NCBI GenBank assembly: GCA_963920705.1
Contig: OY987226.1
Location: 32,787,686-32,851,685, forward strand
DNA: 64,000 nt
Origin: Odiellus spinosus
Taxonomy: Eukaryota; Arthropoda; Arachnida; Opiliones; Phalangiidae
Direction: 5' to 3'
The position numbers were made by a program, and so were the translations under genes. Of this stretch, positions 38,086 through 49,439 are shown piece after piece. Each line of letters begins with the position of its first letter. Position 1 is the first letter of the stretch. The notes below the pieces were generated by a model. The model saw only the letters and a program-made list of their open reading frames with translations. It was not told the origin of the DNA and ran no database searches.

Positions 38086-41000
38086 AAAAAAACGGGAGAA
38101 TTATTGAAGTTCACAAAAAAACGGGAGAATTATTGAAGTTCACCAAAAAACGAGAGGATTTTTGAATCCATAAACGTGCATCGGCCGGGAATCGTACCCG
38201 GGCCGCCCGCGTGGCAGGCGAGCATTCTACCACTGAACCACCAATGCTCGGTTACTTGCGTAAATTATTGAAGTTCACAAAAAAACGGGATAATTATTGA
38301 AGTTCACCAAAAAACGAGTGGATTTTTGAATCCATAAACGTGCATCGGCCGGGAATCGAACCCGGGCCGCCCGCGTGGCAGGCGAGCATTCTACCACTGA
38401 ACCACCGATGCTCGGTTACTTGGTTAAATTATTGAAGTTCACAAAAAAAACGGGAGAATTATTGAAGTTCACAAAAAAACGGGAGAATTATTGAAGTTCA
38501 CCAAAAAACGAGAGGATTTTTTAATCCAAAAACGTGCATCGGCCGGGAATCGAACCCGGGCCGCCCGCGTGGCAGGCGAGCATTCTACCACTGAACCACC
38601 GATGCTCGGATACTTGCTTAAATTATTGAAGTTCACAAAAAACGGGAGGATTTTTGAATCCAAAAACGTGTATCGGCCGGGAATCGAACCCGGGCCGCCC
38701 GCGAGCATTCTACCACTGAACCACCGATGCTCGGATACTTGCGTAAATTATTGAAGTTCACAAAAAAACGGGATAATTATTGAAGTTCACCAAAAAACGA
38801 GAGGATTTTTGAATCCAAAAACGTGCATCGGCCGGGAATCGAACCCGGGCCGCCCGCGTGGCAGGCGAGCATTCTACCACTGAACCACCGATGCTCGGTT
38901 ACTTGCTTAAATTATTGAAGTTCACAAAAAAACGGGAGAATTATTGAAGTTCACCAAAAAACGAGAGGATTTTTGAATCCAAAAACGTGCATCGGCCGGG
39001 AATCGTACCCGGGCCGCCCGCGTGGCAGGCGAGCATTCTACCACTGAACCACCAATGCTCGGTTACTAGCGTAAATTATTGAAGTTCACAAAAAAACGGG
39101 ATAATTATTGAAGTTCACCAAAAAACGAGTGGATTTTTGAATCCATAAACGTGCATCGGCCGGGAATCGAACCCGGGCCGCCCGCGTGGCAGGCGAGCAT
39201 TCTACCACTGAACCACCGATGCTCGATTACTTGGTTAAATTATTGAAGTTCACAAAAAAAAAACGGGAGAATTATTGAAGTTCACAAAAAAACGGGAGAA
39301 TTATTGAAGTTCACCAAAAAACGAGAGGATTTTTTAATCCAAAAACGTGCATCGGCCGGGAATCGAACCCGGGCCGCCCGCGTGGCAGGCGAGCATTCTA
39401 CCACTGAACCACCGATGCTCGGATACTTGCTTAAATTATTGAAGTTCACAAAAAACGGGAGGATTTTTGAATCCAAAAACGTGTATCGGCCGGGAATCGA
39501 ACCCGGGCCGCCCGCGAGCATTCTACCACTGAACCACCGATGCTCGGTTACTTTTGTAAATTATTGAAGTTCACAAAAAAACGGGATAATTATTGAAGTT
39601 CACCAAAAAACGAGAGGATTTTTGAATCCATAAACGTGCATCGGCCGGGAATCGAACCCGGGACGCCCGCGTGGCAGGCGATCATTCTACCACTGAACCA
39701 CCGATGCCCGGTTACTTGCTTAAATTATTGAAGTTCACAAAAAAACGGGAGAATTATTGAAGTTCACCAAAAAACGAGAGTATTTTTGAATCCAAAAACG
39801 TGCATCGGCCGGGAATCGAACCCGGGCCGCCCGCGTGGCAGGCGAGCATTCTACCACTGAACCACCGATGCTCGGTTACTTTCTTAAATTATTGAAGTTC
39901 ACAAAAAAACGGGAGAATTATTGAAGTTCACCAGAAAACGAGAGGATTTTTGAATCCATAAACGTGCATCGGCCGGGAATCGAACACGGGCCGCCCGCGT
40001 GGCAGGCGAGCATTCTACCACTGAACCACCGATGCTCGGTTCCTTGGTTTAATTATTGAAGTTCACAAAAAAACGGGAGAATTATTGAAGTTCACAAAAA
40101 AACGGGAGAATTATTGAAGTTCACCAAAAAACGAGAGGATTTTTGAATCCAAAAACGTGCATCGGCCGGGAATCGAACCCGGGCCGCCCGCGTGGCAGGC
40201 GAGCATTCTACCACTGAACCACCGATGCTCGGTTACTTGCGTAAATTATTGAAGTTCACAAAAAAACGGGATAATTATTGAAGTTCACAAAAAAACGGGA
40301 GAATTATTGAAGTTCACCAAAAAACGAGAGCATTTTTGAATCCGAAAACGCGCATCGGCCGGGAATCGAACCCGGGCCGCCCGCGTGGCAGGCGAGCATT
40401 CTACCACTGAACCACCGATGCTCGGTTACATTCTTAAATTATTGAAGTTCACAAAAAAACGGGAGAATTATTGAAGTTCACCAGAAAACGAGAGGATTTT
40501 TGAATCCATAAACGTGCATCGGCCGGGAATCGAACCCGGGCCGCCCGCGTGGCAGGCGAGCATTCTACCACTGAACCACCGATGCTCGGTTCCTTGGTTT
40601 AATTATTGAAGTTCACAAAAAAACGGGAGAATTATTGAAGTTCACAAAAAAACGGGAGAATTATTGAAGTTCACAAAAAAAACGGGAGAATTATTGAAGT
40701 TCACAAAAAAACGGGAGAATTATTGAAGTTCACAAAAAAACGGGAGAATTATTGAAGTTCACAAAAAAACGGGAGAATTATTGAAGTTCACCAAAAAACG
40801 CGAGGATTTTTGAATCCAAAAACGTGCATCGGCCGGGAATCGAACCCGGGCCGCCCGCGTGGCAGGCGAGCATTCTACCACTGAACCACCGATGCTCGGT
40901 TACTTGGTTAAATTATTGAAGTTCACAAAAAAACGGGAGAATTATTGAAGTTCACAAAAAAACGGGAGAATTATTGAAGTTCACCAAAAAACGAGAGGAT

Positions 41001-41118
41001 TTTTGAATCCAAAAACGTGCATCGGCCGGGAATCGAACCCGGGCCGCCCGCGTGGCAGGCGAGCATTCTACCACTGAACCACCGATGCTCGGATACTTGC
41101 TTAAGTTATTGAAGTTCA
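38085..41118 (-). repeat. Array block 6: 17 tRNA-Gly copies, second copy of the 3.03-kb duplication
   Basis: tRNA ends near 38178, 38342, 38536, 38670, 38825, 38989, 39153, 39349, 39483, 39638, 39802, 39966, 40159, 40352, 40516, 40826, 41019. They match block 5 one-for-one at an offset of about 3,034 bp, including private variants: GAACACGGGCC at 36932 and 39966, the GATGCCCGG flank at 36604 and 39638, and the A-run-lengthened spacer next to 36315 and 39349. Anticodon-less copies: 38670 and 39483. Confidence 0.88.
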
Positions 41119-43198
41119 CAAAAAAACGGGAGAATTATTGAAGTTCACAAAAAAACGGGAGAATTATTGAAGTTCACCAAAAAACGAGAGCATTTTTGAA
41201 TCCGAAAACGCGCATCGGCCGGGAATCGAACCCGAGCCGCCCGCGTGGCAGGCGAGCATTCGACCACTGAACCACCGATGCTCGGATACATAGTTTTCAC
41301 TAAAGGGGGTAAGTGCCGTTCCCCCCATGTTGCCAACCACTTGTGAGTGCAGAGGGAAAGGCTAGAGTTCAGTTTAGAAACTGATCTGTTCTGAACTGCA
41401 CTCACAAGCTCCTGGCAACCTGGGAATGAAAGCAAAGCTGGGTAAGAGGGGTGGAATTATCTTTTGCCCCTTTACTGAAAACTATGTATACTTGCTTAAG
41501 TTATTGAAGTTCACAAAAAACGGGAGGATTTTTGAATCCAAAAACGTGTATCGGCCGGGAATCGAACCCGGGCCGCCCGCGAGCATTCTACCACTGAACC
41601 ACCGATGCTCGGTTACTTGCGTAAATTATTGAAGTTCACAAAAAAACGGGATAATTATTGAAGTTCACCAAAAAACGAGAGGATTTTTGAATCCATAAAC
41701 GTGCATCGGCCGGGAATCGAACCCGGGACGCCCGCGTGGCAGGCGATCATTCTACCACTGAACCACCGATGCTCGGTTACTTGCTTAAATTATTGAAGTT
41801 CACAAAAAAACGGGAGAATTATTGAAGTTCACCAAAAAACGAGAGTATTTTTGAATCCAAAAACGTGCATCGGCCGGGAATCGAACCCGGGCCGCCCGCG
41901 TGGCAGGCGAGCATTCTACCACTGAACCACCGATGCTCGGTTACTTTCTTAAATTATTGAAGTTCACAAAAAAACGGGAGAATTATTGAAGTTCACCAGA
42001 AAACGAGAGGATTTTTGAATCCATAAACGTGCATCGGCCGGGAATCGAACCCGGGCCGCCCGCGTGGCAGGCGAGCATTCTACCACTGAACCACCGATGC
42101 TCGGTTCCTTGGTTTAATTATTGAAGTTCACAAAAAAACGGGAGAATTATTGAAGTTCACAAAAAAACGGGAGAATTATTGAAGTTCACCAAAAAACGAG
42201 AGGATTTTTGAATCCAAAAACGTGCATCGGCCGGGAATCGAACCCGGGCCGCCCGCGTGGCAGGCGAGCATTCTACCACTGAACCACCGATGCTCGGTTA
42301 CTTGGTTAAATTATTGAAGTTCACAAAAAAACGGGAGAATTATTGAAGTTCACAAAAAAACGGGAGAATTATTGAAGTTCACCAAAAAACGAGAGGATTT
42401 TTGAATCCGAAAACGCGCATCGGCCGGGAATCGAACCCGGGCCGCCCGCGTGGCAGGCGAGCATTCTACCACTGAACCACCGATGCTCGGTTACTTGCTA
42501 AAATTATTGAAGTTCACAAAAAAACGGGAGAATTATTGAAGTTCACCAAAAAACGAGAGGATTTTTGAATCCAAAAACGTGCATCGGCCGGGAATCGAAC
42601 CCCAGCCGCCCGCGTGGCAGGCGAGCATTCTACCACTGAACCATCGATGCTCGGATACTTGCGTAAATTATTGAAGTTCACAAAAAAACTTGATAATTAT
42701 TGAAGTTCACCAAAAAACGAGTGGATTTTTGAATCCATAAACGTGCATCGGCCGGGAATCGAACCCGGGCCGCCCGCGTGGCAGGCGAGCATTCTACCAC
42801 TGAACCACCGATGCTCGGTTACTTGGTTAAATTATTGAAGTTCACAAAAAACGGGAGAATTATTGAAGTTCACAAAAAACGGGAGAATTATTGAAGTTCA
42901 CAAAAAAACGGGAGAATTATTGAAGTTCACCAAAAAACGAGAGGATTTTTGAATCCAAAAACGTGCATCGGCCGGGAATCGAACCCGGGCCGCCCGCGTG
43001 GCAGGCGAGCATTCTACCACTGAACCACCGATGCTCGGTTACTTGCTTAAATTATTGAAGTTCACAAAAAAACGGGAGAATTATTGAAGTTCACCAAAAA
43101 ACGAGAGGATTTTTGAATCCGAAAACGTGCATCGGCCGGGAATCGAACCCGGGCCGCCCGCGTGGCAGGCGAGCATTCTACCACTGAACCACCGATGC
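41119..43198 (-). repeat. Array block 7: last 11 tRNA-Gly copies, with an inserted MITE
   Basis: tRNA ends near 41212, 41548, 41703, 41867, 42031, 42224, 42417, 42581, 42745, 42965, 43129. The 41212 copy has ATTCGACC in place of ATTCTACC. The 41548 copy lacks the anticodon, and the 42581 copy has a changed T stem (GAACCCCAGCC) and ACCATCGATGC. The array ends just after 43198, where the spacer breaks into unrelated DNA at about 43205-43220. Confidence 0.88.
41286..41489. mobile_element. 200-bp foldback MITE inserted in the tRNA array
   Basis: Ends ACATAGTTTTC and GAAAACTATGT form perfect 11-bp TIRs that continue imperfectly as CACTAAAGGGG/CCCCTTTACTG. Internal arms GTTGCCA...CTTGTGAGTGCAG and CTGCACTCACAAG...TGGCAAC make nearly the whole element a hairpin. 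The element spans 41288-41487, flanked by AT on both sides, and its removal restores the spacer GGATACTTGC. A 4-bp ATAC duplication with slightly asymmetric ends is equally possible. It is the only foreign insertion noticed in the array. Confidence 0.85.
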
Positions 43199-43204
43199 TC
43201 GGTT

Positions 43205-43876
43205 ATTTATTTAATTCACCAAAAAAAAATACTACAGCCGAGTACATTTTAATAAACTGCAAACGTATACTCATTTCAAAATATACCACTTGCACTGCCC
43301 TTATTGATTTAGGACATCTATTAGTTACAACACAATTAAAACTACTTACTTGTTTCATCAGTATATGCCGTGTTTATAGAGAGAGAATCGATAAATAGAA
43401 CATATTTATTCATATTCTATTTGATCGATTTCGATTATTTATCAATAATATTCTTTCGAAAATACCTCTAATAATCATTTTTTACGATATAAACAGTATG
43501 GTATCAAAAACCTTTTTAATGTTTTAGTTCAAAGAAGTTGTTTAATGGATACAAAGTTGAATATCAAGGGGTGGAGCTCGAGCGCGTTGTTATTTCCACA
43601 AAGGCTTTCAAAACCAAACTCTAAGCAATATATACGCGTATATCTCCTGCTGTGTACGTTATAGTACTATCTTCGAGAGGCAGACAAAAAATACGCTGAA
43701 GCCTTGCTAGCTCCTAGTCGTTTGCTGGCCGAGCTGTTCGGCAGCTTTTTTGGGGAATATAAATACGTTTATTCACAAGCCCGGTACTCATTTCCAATCC
43801 TCAAGTTACGTTTAACTCATATTATAGGGTAAAAGGGAAACATTAGCCACTAATTATCGTCCAGCTGGCGGTAATT
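43205..43876. other. Unique DNA between tRNA array and the first IR exon
   Basis: AT-rich DNA with no recognised gene. If the IR gene has further 5' exons encoding an amino-terminal domain they would be expected here, but I could not find convincing ones. A TATATACGCGTATAT palindrome lies near 43630. Confidence 0.4.
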
Positions 43877-44518
43877 ATGAATAATTCCGGCGAACAGTTT
43901 CAGTTAAGAGGAACATATTTAAACGTAAGTAGCTTAAAGTTCTTACTCGTGCGAGTTAAAAGTGTAAGCAGTCTGCAGAGATAGAAAAATGTTATGAAAC
44001 TCAAATTTGTTCATTTTAATTTCAATTCTTTAGCGCAAATTGATCAAATTAGAGTCGATATAAAATACATAGAAAACTTAAGAAAAATACCCACGGATTG
44101 TTGTACTAGGCTACAGCTTTGACAGGAAACAAAATGTCCATTTTATAGCCTGGTTTTTGAATGCGATTTTGGGTGCTACACATATTGCTTAGCGTAAAAT
44201 TTAACATATCAGTTTTTTACTTAAAAATATGTTGTATACTGTTACAGACAAATTGGCATACCTCGGTACACAAAATTTACCAGGGCTGTTAATTTTCGGA
44301 AAAAAATACGTAATTTTTTAAAATAAGATAAAATTTCAAATAAATGGTAAAGAAACTTAAACGAAATGTTAAAGGAATTAGGAAAATTTGAAGGAAATGT
44401 TAATCAATGATATTGGTCCACCAATTTTAAAAATCTGAAAAATTCAGGGGTCACAACCTTTTTTTTTTTTTTTAAATTTCAAATTTTAAAACGCTTGTAA
44501 AAATTTGCTTTTGAGCAC

Positions 44519-44553
<35 letters not shown>

Positions 44554-47500
44554 ACCACTTTGTAGGGCTTCGAGAAACCTTTAATCAAAAAAAAAAAAAT
44601 AAAATAAAAATAAAGATTTGCTGATAATTTGGCCAAGATCGCCAAAAAACGAAAATACTTTGGGGGTTTTGGGCGCATCTTTTGAGCTGAACATTTTCAC
44701 ATAACCACCATTTGTCATGCCAATTATTGCACTATTTTTTTCGTCTCTATTCGTTCAAAAGCAATTTTCACTATCTTATCCTACTAGGGCCATTTCTAAA
44801 AACAAGATTCTTCCCGTTAGTGGTAGTAATAACAACGTACCTCGGTAGATCAGTTGGCTCGTTAGAACAAGGGACGGTGGTTCAAACTCGCGAATAGATT
44901 TATTTTTTAGCCAAGGGGTTCGCCCTTAATCTGCATACCGTGGATCTTAGGGTTTAAAATTCCCAGATTTATAAAAATATTTTACGGATTATTTAGATAG
45001 AATAAATTTTGCGTCAATCATAAAACAACATTAAAAAATATTCCTTATCTTTCTTCTGTATAAGATATTAAATGTTTCAAATTTTGGAAACAATACATAA
45101 AAGTCAGATAATCTTATATTTCAACCCTTTTGTAACCCATTCAGGCATCTTTCTCTCTCTAACTTCACACTTTCATTAATTAAATCTTGGTTTAACCATG
45201 AGAAGCACTCGAAATCGATAAAAAGCCTTATTTTTATTTCAAACAGTAATGAAATTGATCTCAGTTATCACTCTGACAAAAAGAGCGACGGCTGTATGGG
45301 ATTTAACATTACGGTTTCTGATGAAAAGATATAAACTCCAATGAGCTTATTATTAATTACTGAATACATCTTAGATTTTTCTCCCAAATATTTTTAAGGA
45401 TCAGTTTTATGACGAAATTTATGTTAAAGAAAATAAGTGACTCAACTCAATTTATTTGTAGACACCACCTTGGATTACAAGATCGTCCATTACTGCAATT
45501 GACCAATTTGAAGGACCATACGGAAAACTGTTTAATTTTTTGGTGTCTGCTTTAAATATCAAGTAAGGAATATTTTAACTAAAGGCGCGTTCAGACTATC
45601 CAACTTTAGTCATCTGACAAGGTCAGATTGACTAGTCAGCCCGACTTGTCAGTTAGTGTGAATGTTAGACTCGACCCGTTTTTTGTCGCAGCAGAGAGCC
45701 GATTTTAATTGGGTAAGTGCCCGGTCGGAGTCAACCTGAGAAGAGTCTGGAACAAGAAGACCAATCAAAAGATAAATAATTGTGACGTCCTAGGTCATGT
45801 GTCGGAGAAGATATTTTGTAGTCATCATTTTTTTCTCACCGTATAGTTTTTAGGTCTTGGTTTTCGATCAGCACGGCTAGCAATGACATTAATTATTGAG
45901 TCAATGAATAAAATTTTGGAATTTATATTATTTGATGAACCGTTTGCGTAGGTTTTCTTGGCATTTTACTCCTGATAACCAACACGGTGGTCGCACTGCA
46001 GGCGGAAACTGGTCGGGTATGATTGGAATGTTAATCAGAAACGTAAGTTTAACACTAAATCAAGTATTAACGCCAAATAATACTCAATGGTAATTATATT
46101 TTAAAAAAATCAAGTTTAACACTATATATACAAGGTGTTGTTGAAAAGTATGTTCTTTGGTTTACTACGAGTGAAAAAGCTACTTGAACCATGTGCCCAT
46201 GCATTTATATACATACGTATACATACATATACACATACTTATACATACATATACACATATTTATACATACATATACACATACTTATACATACATATACAC
46301 ATACTTATATTGCAACCATTTTACAGTAGGTGACGCGCGAGCCGTTTTAACAAATGTATGTATTTCATATAGTTCAAATGTATGCTCATAGAGGGCGCCT
46401 CACTGATAAGCTCTGTTGGGGCACCAGTTCTTATGTTAGTGAGACCATGGATAAAATAATAGGCACAATCAATTATCCATGTGCGACCGTGAGACTAAGG
46501 AGAATGCAGCTGACCAGCACTTGGTTGCTGGACCTCGATGTATAAATAAACGTCAACGTGAAAAAAGATGAGTGCTGGGTTCCATTTTTAAAACCCGAGT
46601 ATCAATTTTGAAGAAGATATACGTACCTTTTAACCCCTCATGGTCTTAAGAAAATAATTTCTACATTTTTAAATGAATAACCCATGAATGAGTTGGAAAC
46701 ACATCAAGAAATTTTTTTATGATATAGCTTGGCGCCTTGCTTTCAGTGTGTATTATGCTTATATGGAATTTTACCAAGCGGGGATACTCTAATGTACAAT
46801 GTCAGGGGTCTAGCTATTTCTATGGGCTTGAACATCTTGTTGGAGCTGTAATGGCGGATCGTTCTGTGGTGGAAAAGGCAACACCTGAAATAGCACTTCA
46901 AAATATTTTCAGCTTTATTTCATTTCTTTGAAGGTCAAACAAAAATTTATAATATTATATGTCATGGAACAAGATGCAACCAAGAAAGTAACGAAAAAAA
47001 AAAAAAAAAAATTAATTTCTATTACCCAATCTAGACAGATTATCATATTTTAATGACGTTTTAAAATTTATTCATGCCACTTCCTTACTAAAACTAATAC
47101 TCTTTCCGGTTTATCGACAGGAAGCCGACATTATGTTATCACCACTCACCATAACGTCCGCCCGTTGGTCAGTCATTGAATATTCTCCTCCAGTAGCAAC
47201 GTTGCATTTAGCAATTTTGGGTGGTGAGCCTGTTGAGCCCGCACCAATGAATGTATTTGGATTTTTCATGACATTTGACAAGGAAGTTAGCTCATTTCTT
47301 TCATATTTATAATAGAAATTTCACTATTTCCAATACAACGGTTTTAAAACTGGCCACTATACCCTCTTCAGACGAGGCGTATTCAGCCAGTTTAATAGGA
47401 TTTAACCGAGGAGTTCAATAAACCGAGGATAATTCTGATTAAACCTCGATTAATTCTGCATCGTCTGAAGAGGGTATTAGCAGAAGCGGATGGAAACTAT

Positions 47501-49404
47501 AAGAAGTCTGGGACGTAAGCCCTTTCCCAACTTTTGCTGTAGCCACCGTGAAATGGTTAGAGCAAAAATATCATCCCCTCACCCCCCTTAAAAGAAGGCT
47601 AATCAGCGATGAGTTGGGCGAGCGTTACCATGGTTACAAATGGCCAGGAACTATGTTCCAACATCAGCGCTCCAAACGTCGATCTCTTACGTGCCTATTC
47701 ACGCCTGTTCCTTGTACTATGGCCCTCATTCGTAAGCATCCGCCAAGGGGGGTAGGTACAAAAAAGGGGTGCACATATTACATAGAGCCCCATAGGCCTT
47801 ACGTCCCAGACTTCTTATAATTTCCATCCGCTTCTGGTATTAGGGACAATTCTAGAGCAAATAGTCTTTAAAGTTTAAAGTAAATACAAGATATTAAAAC
47901 GCAAATTACACTCTGTTTCAACATATATTAAACAAATACTTTTTGTTGAGAATTTCGAGTGGGTTTAGCAGTATTCTGTGGCCCATTTTCTCTATATGAC
48001 AGAAGCAATAGTAATATTATAAATAATTTAAAATTATATTATGAAAATATAACCCTGTGAAATGGAAAACCACGACTAAGTTTTCAACAGTCCGGGTCGG
48101 TGACAAAAATAGGGGATCCCTGACTTTCGGGGTTAACCCAAACTCGCATTTAGAGAGATCCACCCTTTTGCCAAATTTCAAGACGCATAACCTTTGTCTT
48201 TAATAAAATGCTATTGACATGCGCTGTGACACACGCATACTAGCACGTGCAGTTTTTGCGCACTAATTAACAATAGGCCAAAGGTGGCAGTTTTGTGATT
48301 TGTTGGAGGGGTTGTTGAATCATAGCAGAACAGATAAATTTTATATTTTACGTTTTTAAAGGTTTGGATGGTAATATTTTCCTTCTGGTTCGTTGTTGTA
48401 TTTTTGGCTCTGCTAATAGAGTATATATGGAACGACAACGTAAACTGGCCTTTCAAACTACTGTCTTACGCAACGGATTTCTTTGGCATGATCTTTCTAG
48501 AAGGTAAATTGACTCACTGAAATTAACATCCACAGCAGACTTTAGCAAAAAACTAGGAGGCTATTAAAATTTTCACATCAATTACACCCGAGGGGTCGGA
48601 CATTCGTATAAATCCCGTACGCTAACAAAAAAATCACGAAATAAATCTGACAAAGATTTAAAATCTTATAAAAATCTTTAGATTTAAAAATAAATCTCAA
48701 ATCCCCGATAAAAATCTAGAAATCCCTGAAATAAATCCATAAATCATCGAAAAAAATCAATAAATCATAAATCAGAGGAAAAAAATCCCTAAATCCGAAA
48801 GTAAATCACCAGATCTACAATAAATCTTTAAATGATTTTTTTTTTTAAATCCTAAGATTTTTTTAAATCTTAAGATTTTATTTTAAATCCCAAAATCTGG
48901 GGAAAAAAATCCATAAATTGCAAGGATTTAAATCCCGTACGCTTTAATGGTGTATGTCCGACCCCTCGATTACACCCTAATCTTTTTTAAGGGAAATCTG
49001 GACTTAGTATAGCTTGTGTGACATATTTACATGTAGAGTTTGGTGAAGGGAGTAGTGCTGAAACATTACACATTGATCCTATAACTCAGAATATACAAAA
49101 CGTGCCTCATTAGCCCGTCTTTCGCTTCAATGTTTCAAAAACTTTAATAAATAGGGTAATGGCAGCACACTGCCTTTGATTTTATTAATGGTTTATGAAA
49201 CATAAGACGGAGTGCCACTTTTCCCATCTTCGTGTTCCAGAACGAGCACCAGACATGCCGCTATCGGACGAATAAATCTAGGAATATAATACTTTGTCTC
49301 CCCTAACACGGGCTCCACGGTGTATCTACGGCAGCGCGAAATTATACATGTATACAATCGTGGACCTAGTACAGTGGCGCCATCATATTATAAGCGGATT
49401 CATC

Positions 49405-49439
<35 letters not shown>

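Larger units (their letters stand above)
5378..43198 (-). repeat. Tandem array of about 221 tRNA-Gly(GCC) genes
   Basis: Every unit holds a 71-nt tRNA-Gly on the minus strand: acceptor GCATCGG/CCGATGC, A box TGGTTCAGTGG, anticodon stem-loop CTCGC-CTGCCAC-GCGGG (anticodon GCC) and B box GGTTCGATTCC. A discriminator A follows, as do T runs typical of Pol III termination. My hand count is 221 copies in 37.8 kb, all in the same orientation. Spacers are built from a 29-bp sub-repeat (AATTATTGAAGTTCAC then A-run and CGGGAG), so distances between copies follow a 29-bp ladder from about 134 to 310 bp. Higher-order duplications are described in the block entries. Conserved tRNA arms amid equally repeated spacers indicate recent amplification and homogenisation. 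How many copies are transcribed is unknown. Confidence 0.97.

Noticed and set aside
5378-43198. CRISPR-like regular repeat-spacer pattern
   Set aside because: The repeats are 71-nt tRNA genes and the spacers are themselves repetitive. This is a eukaryotic tandem array.
26504-43398. Recurrent 60-126-codon open frames on both strands (for example CSPATRAARVRFPADARFW and its antisense)
   Set aside because: They are conceptual translations of the tRNA-Gly gene and spacer. They repeat with the array and have no start or splice context.
46737-46931. Possible IR exon reading GSSYFYGLEHLVGA
   Set aside because: It looked like an S1 piece, but its phase does not fit. The exon 45952-46042 joins perfectly to 47122, leaving no place for it.
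47548-47820. 90-codon frame inside the CAGAAGC element
   Set aside because: It lies wholly within a 356-bp non-autonomous element with TIRs and shows no transposase motif.
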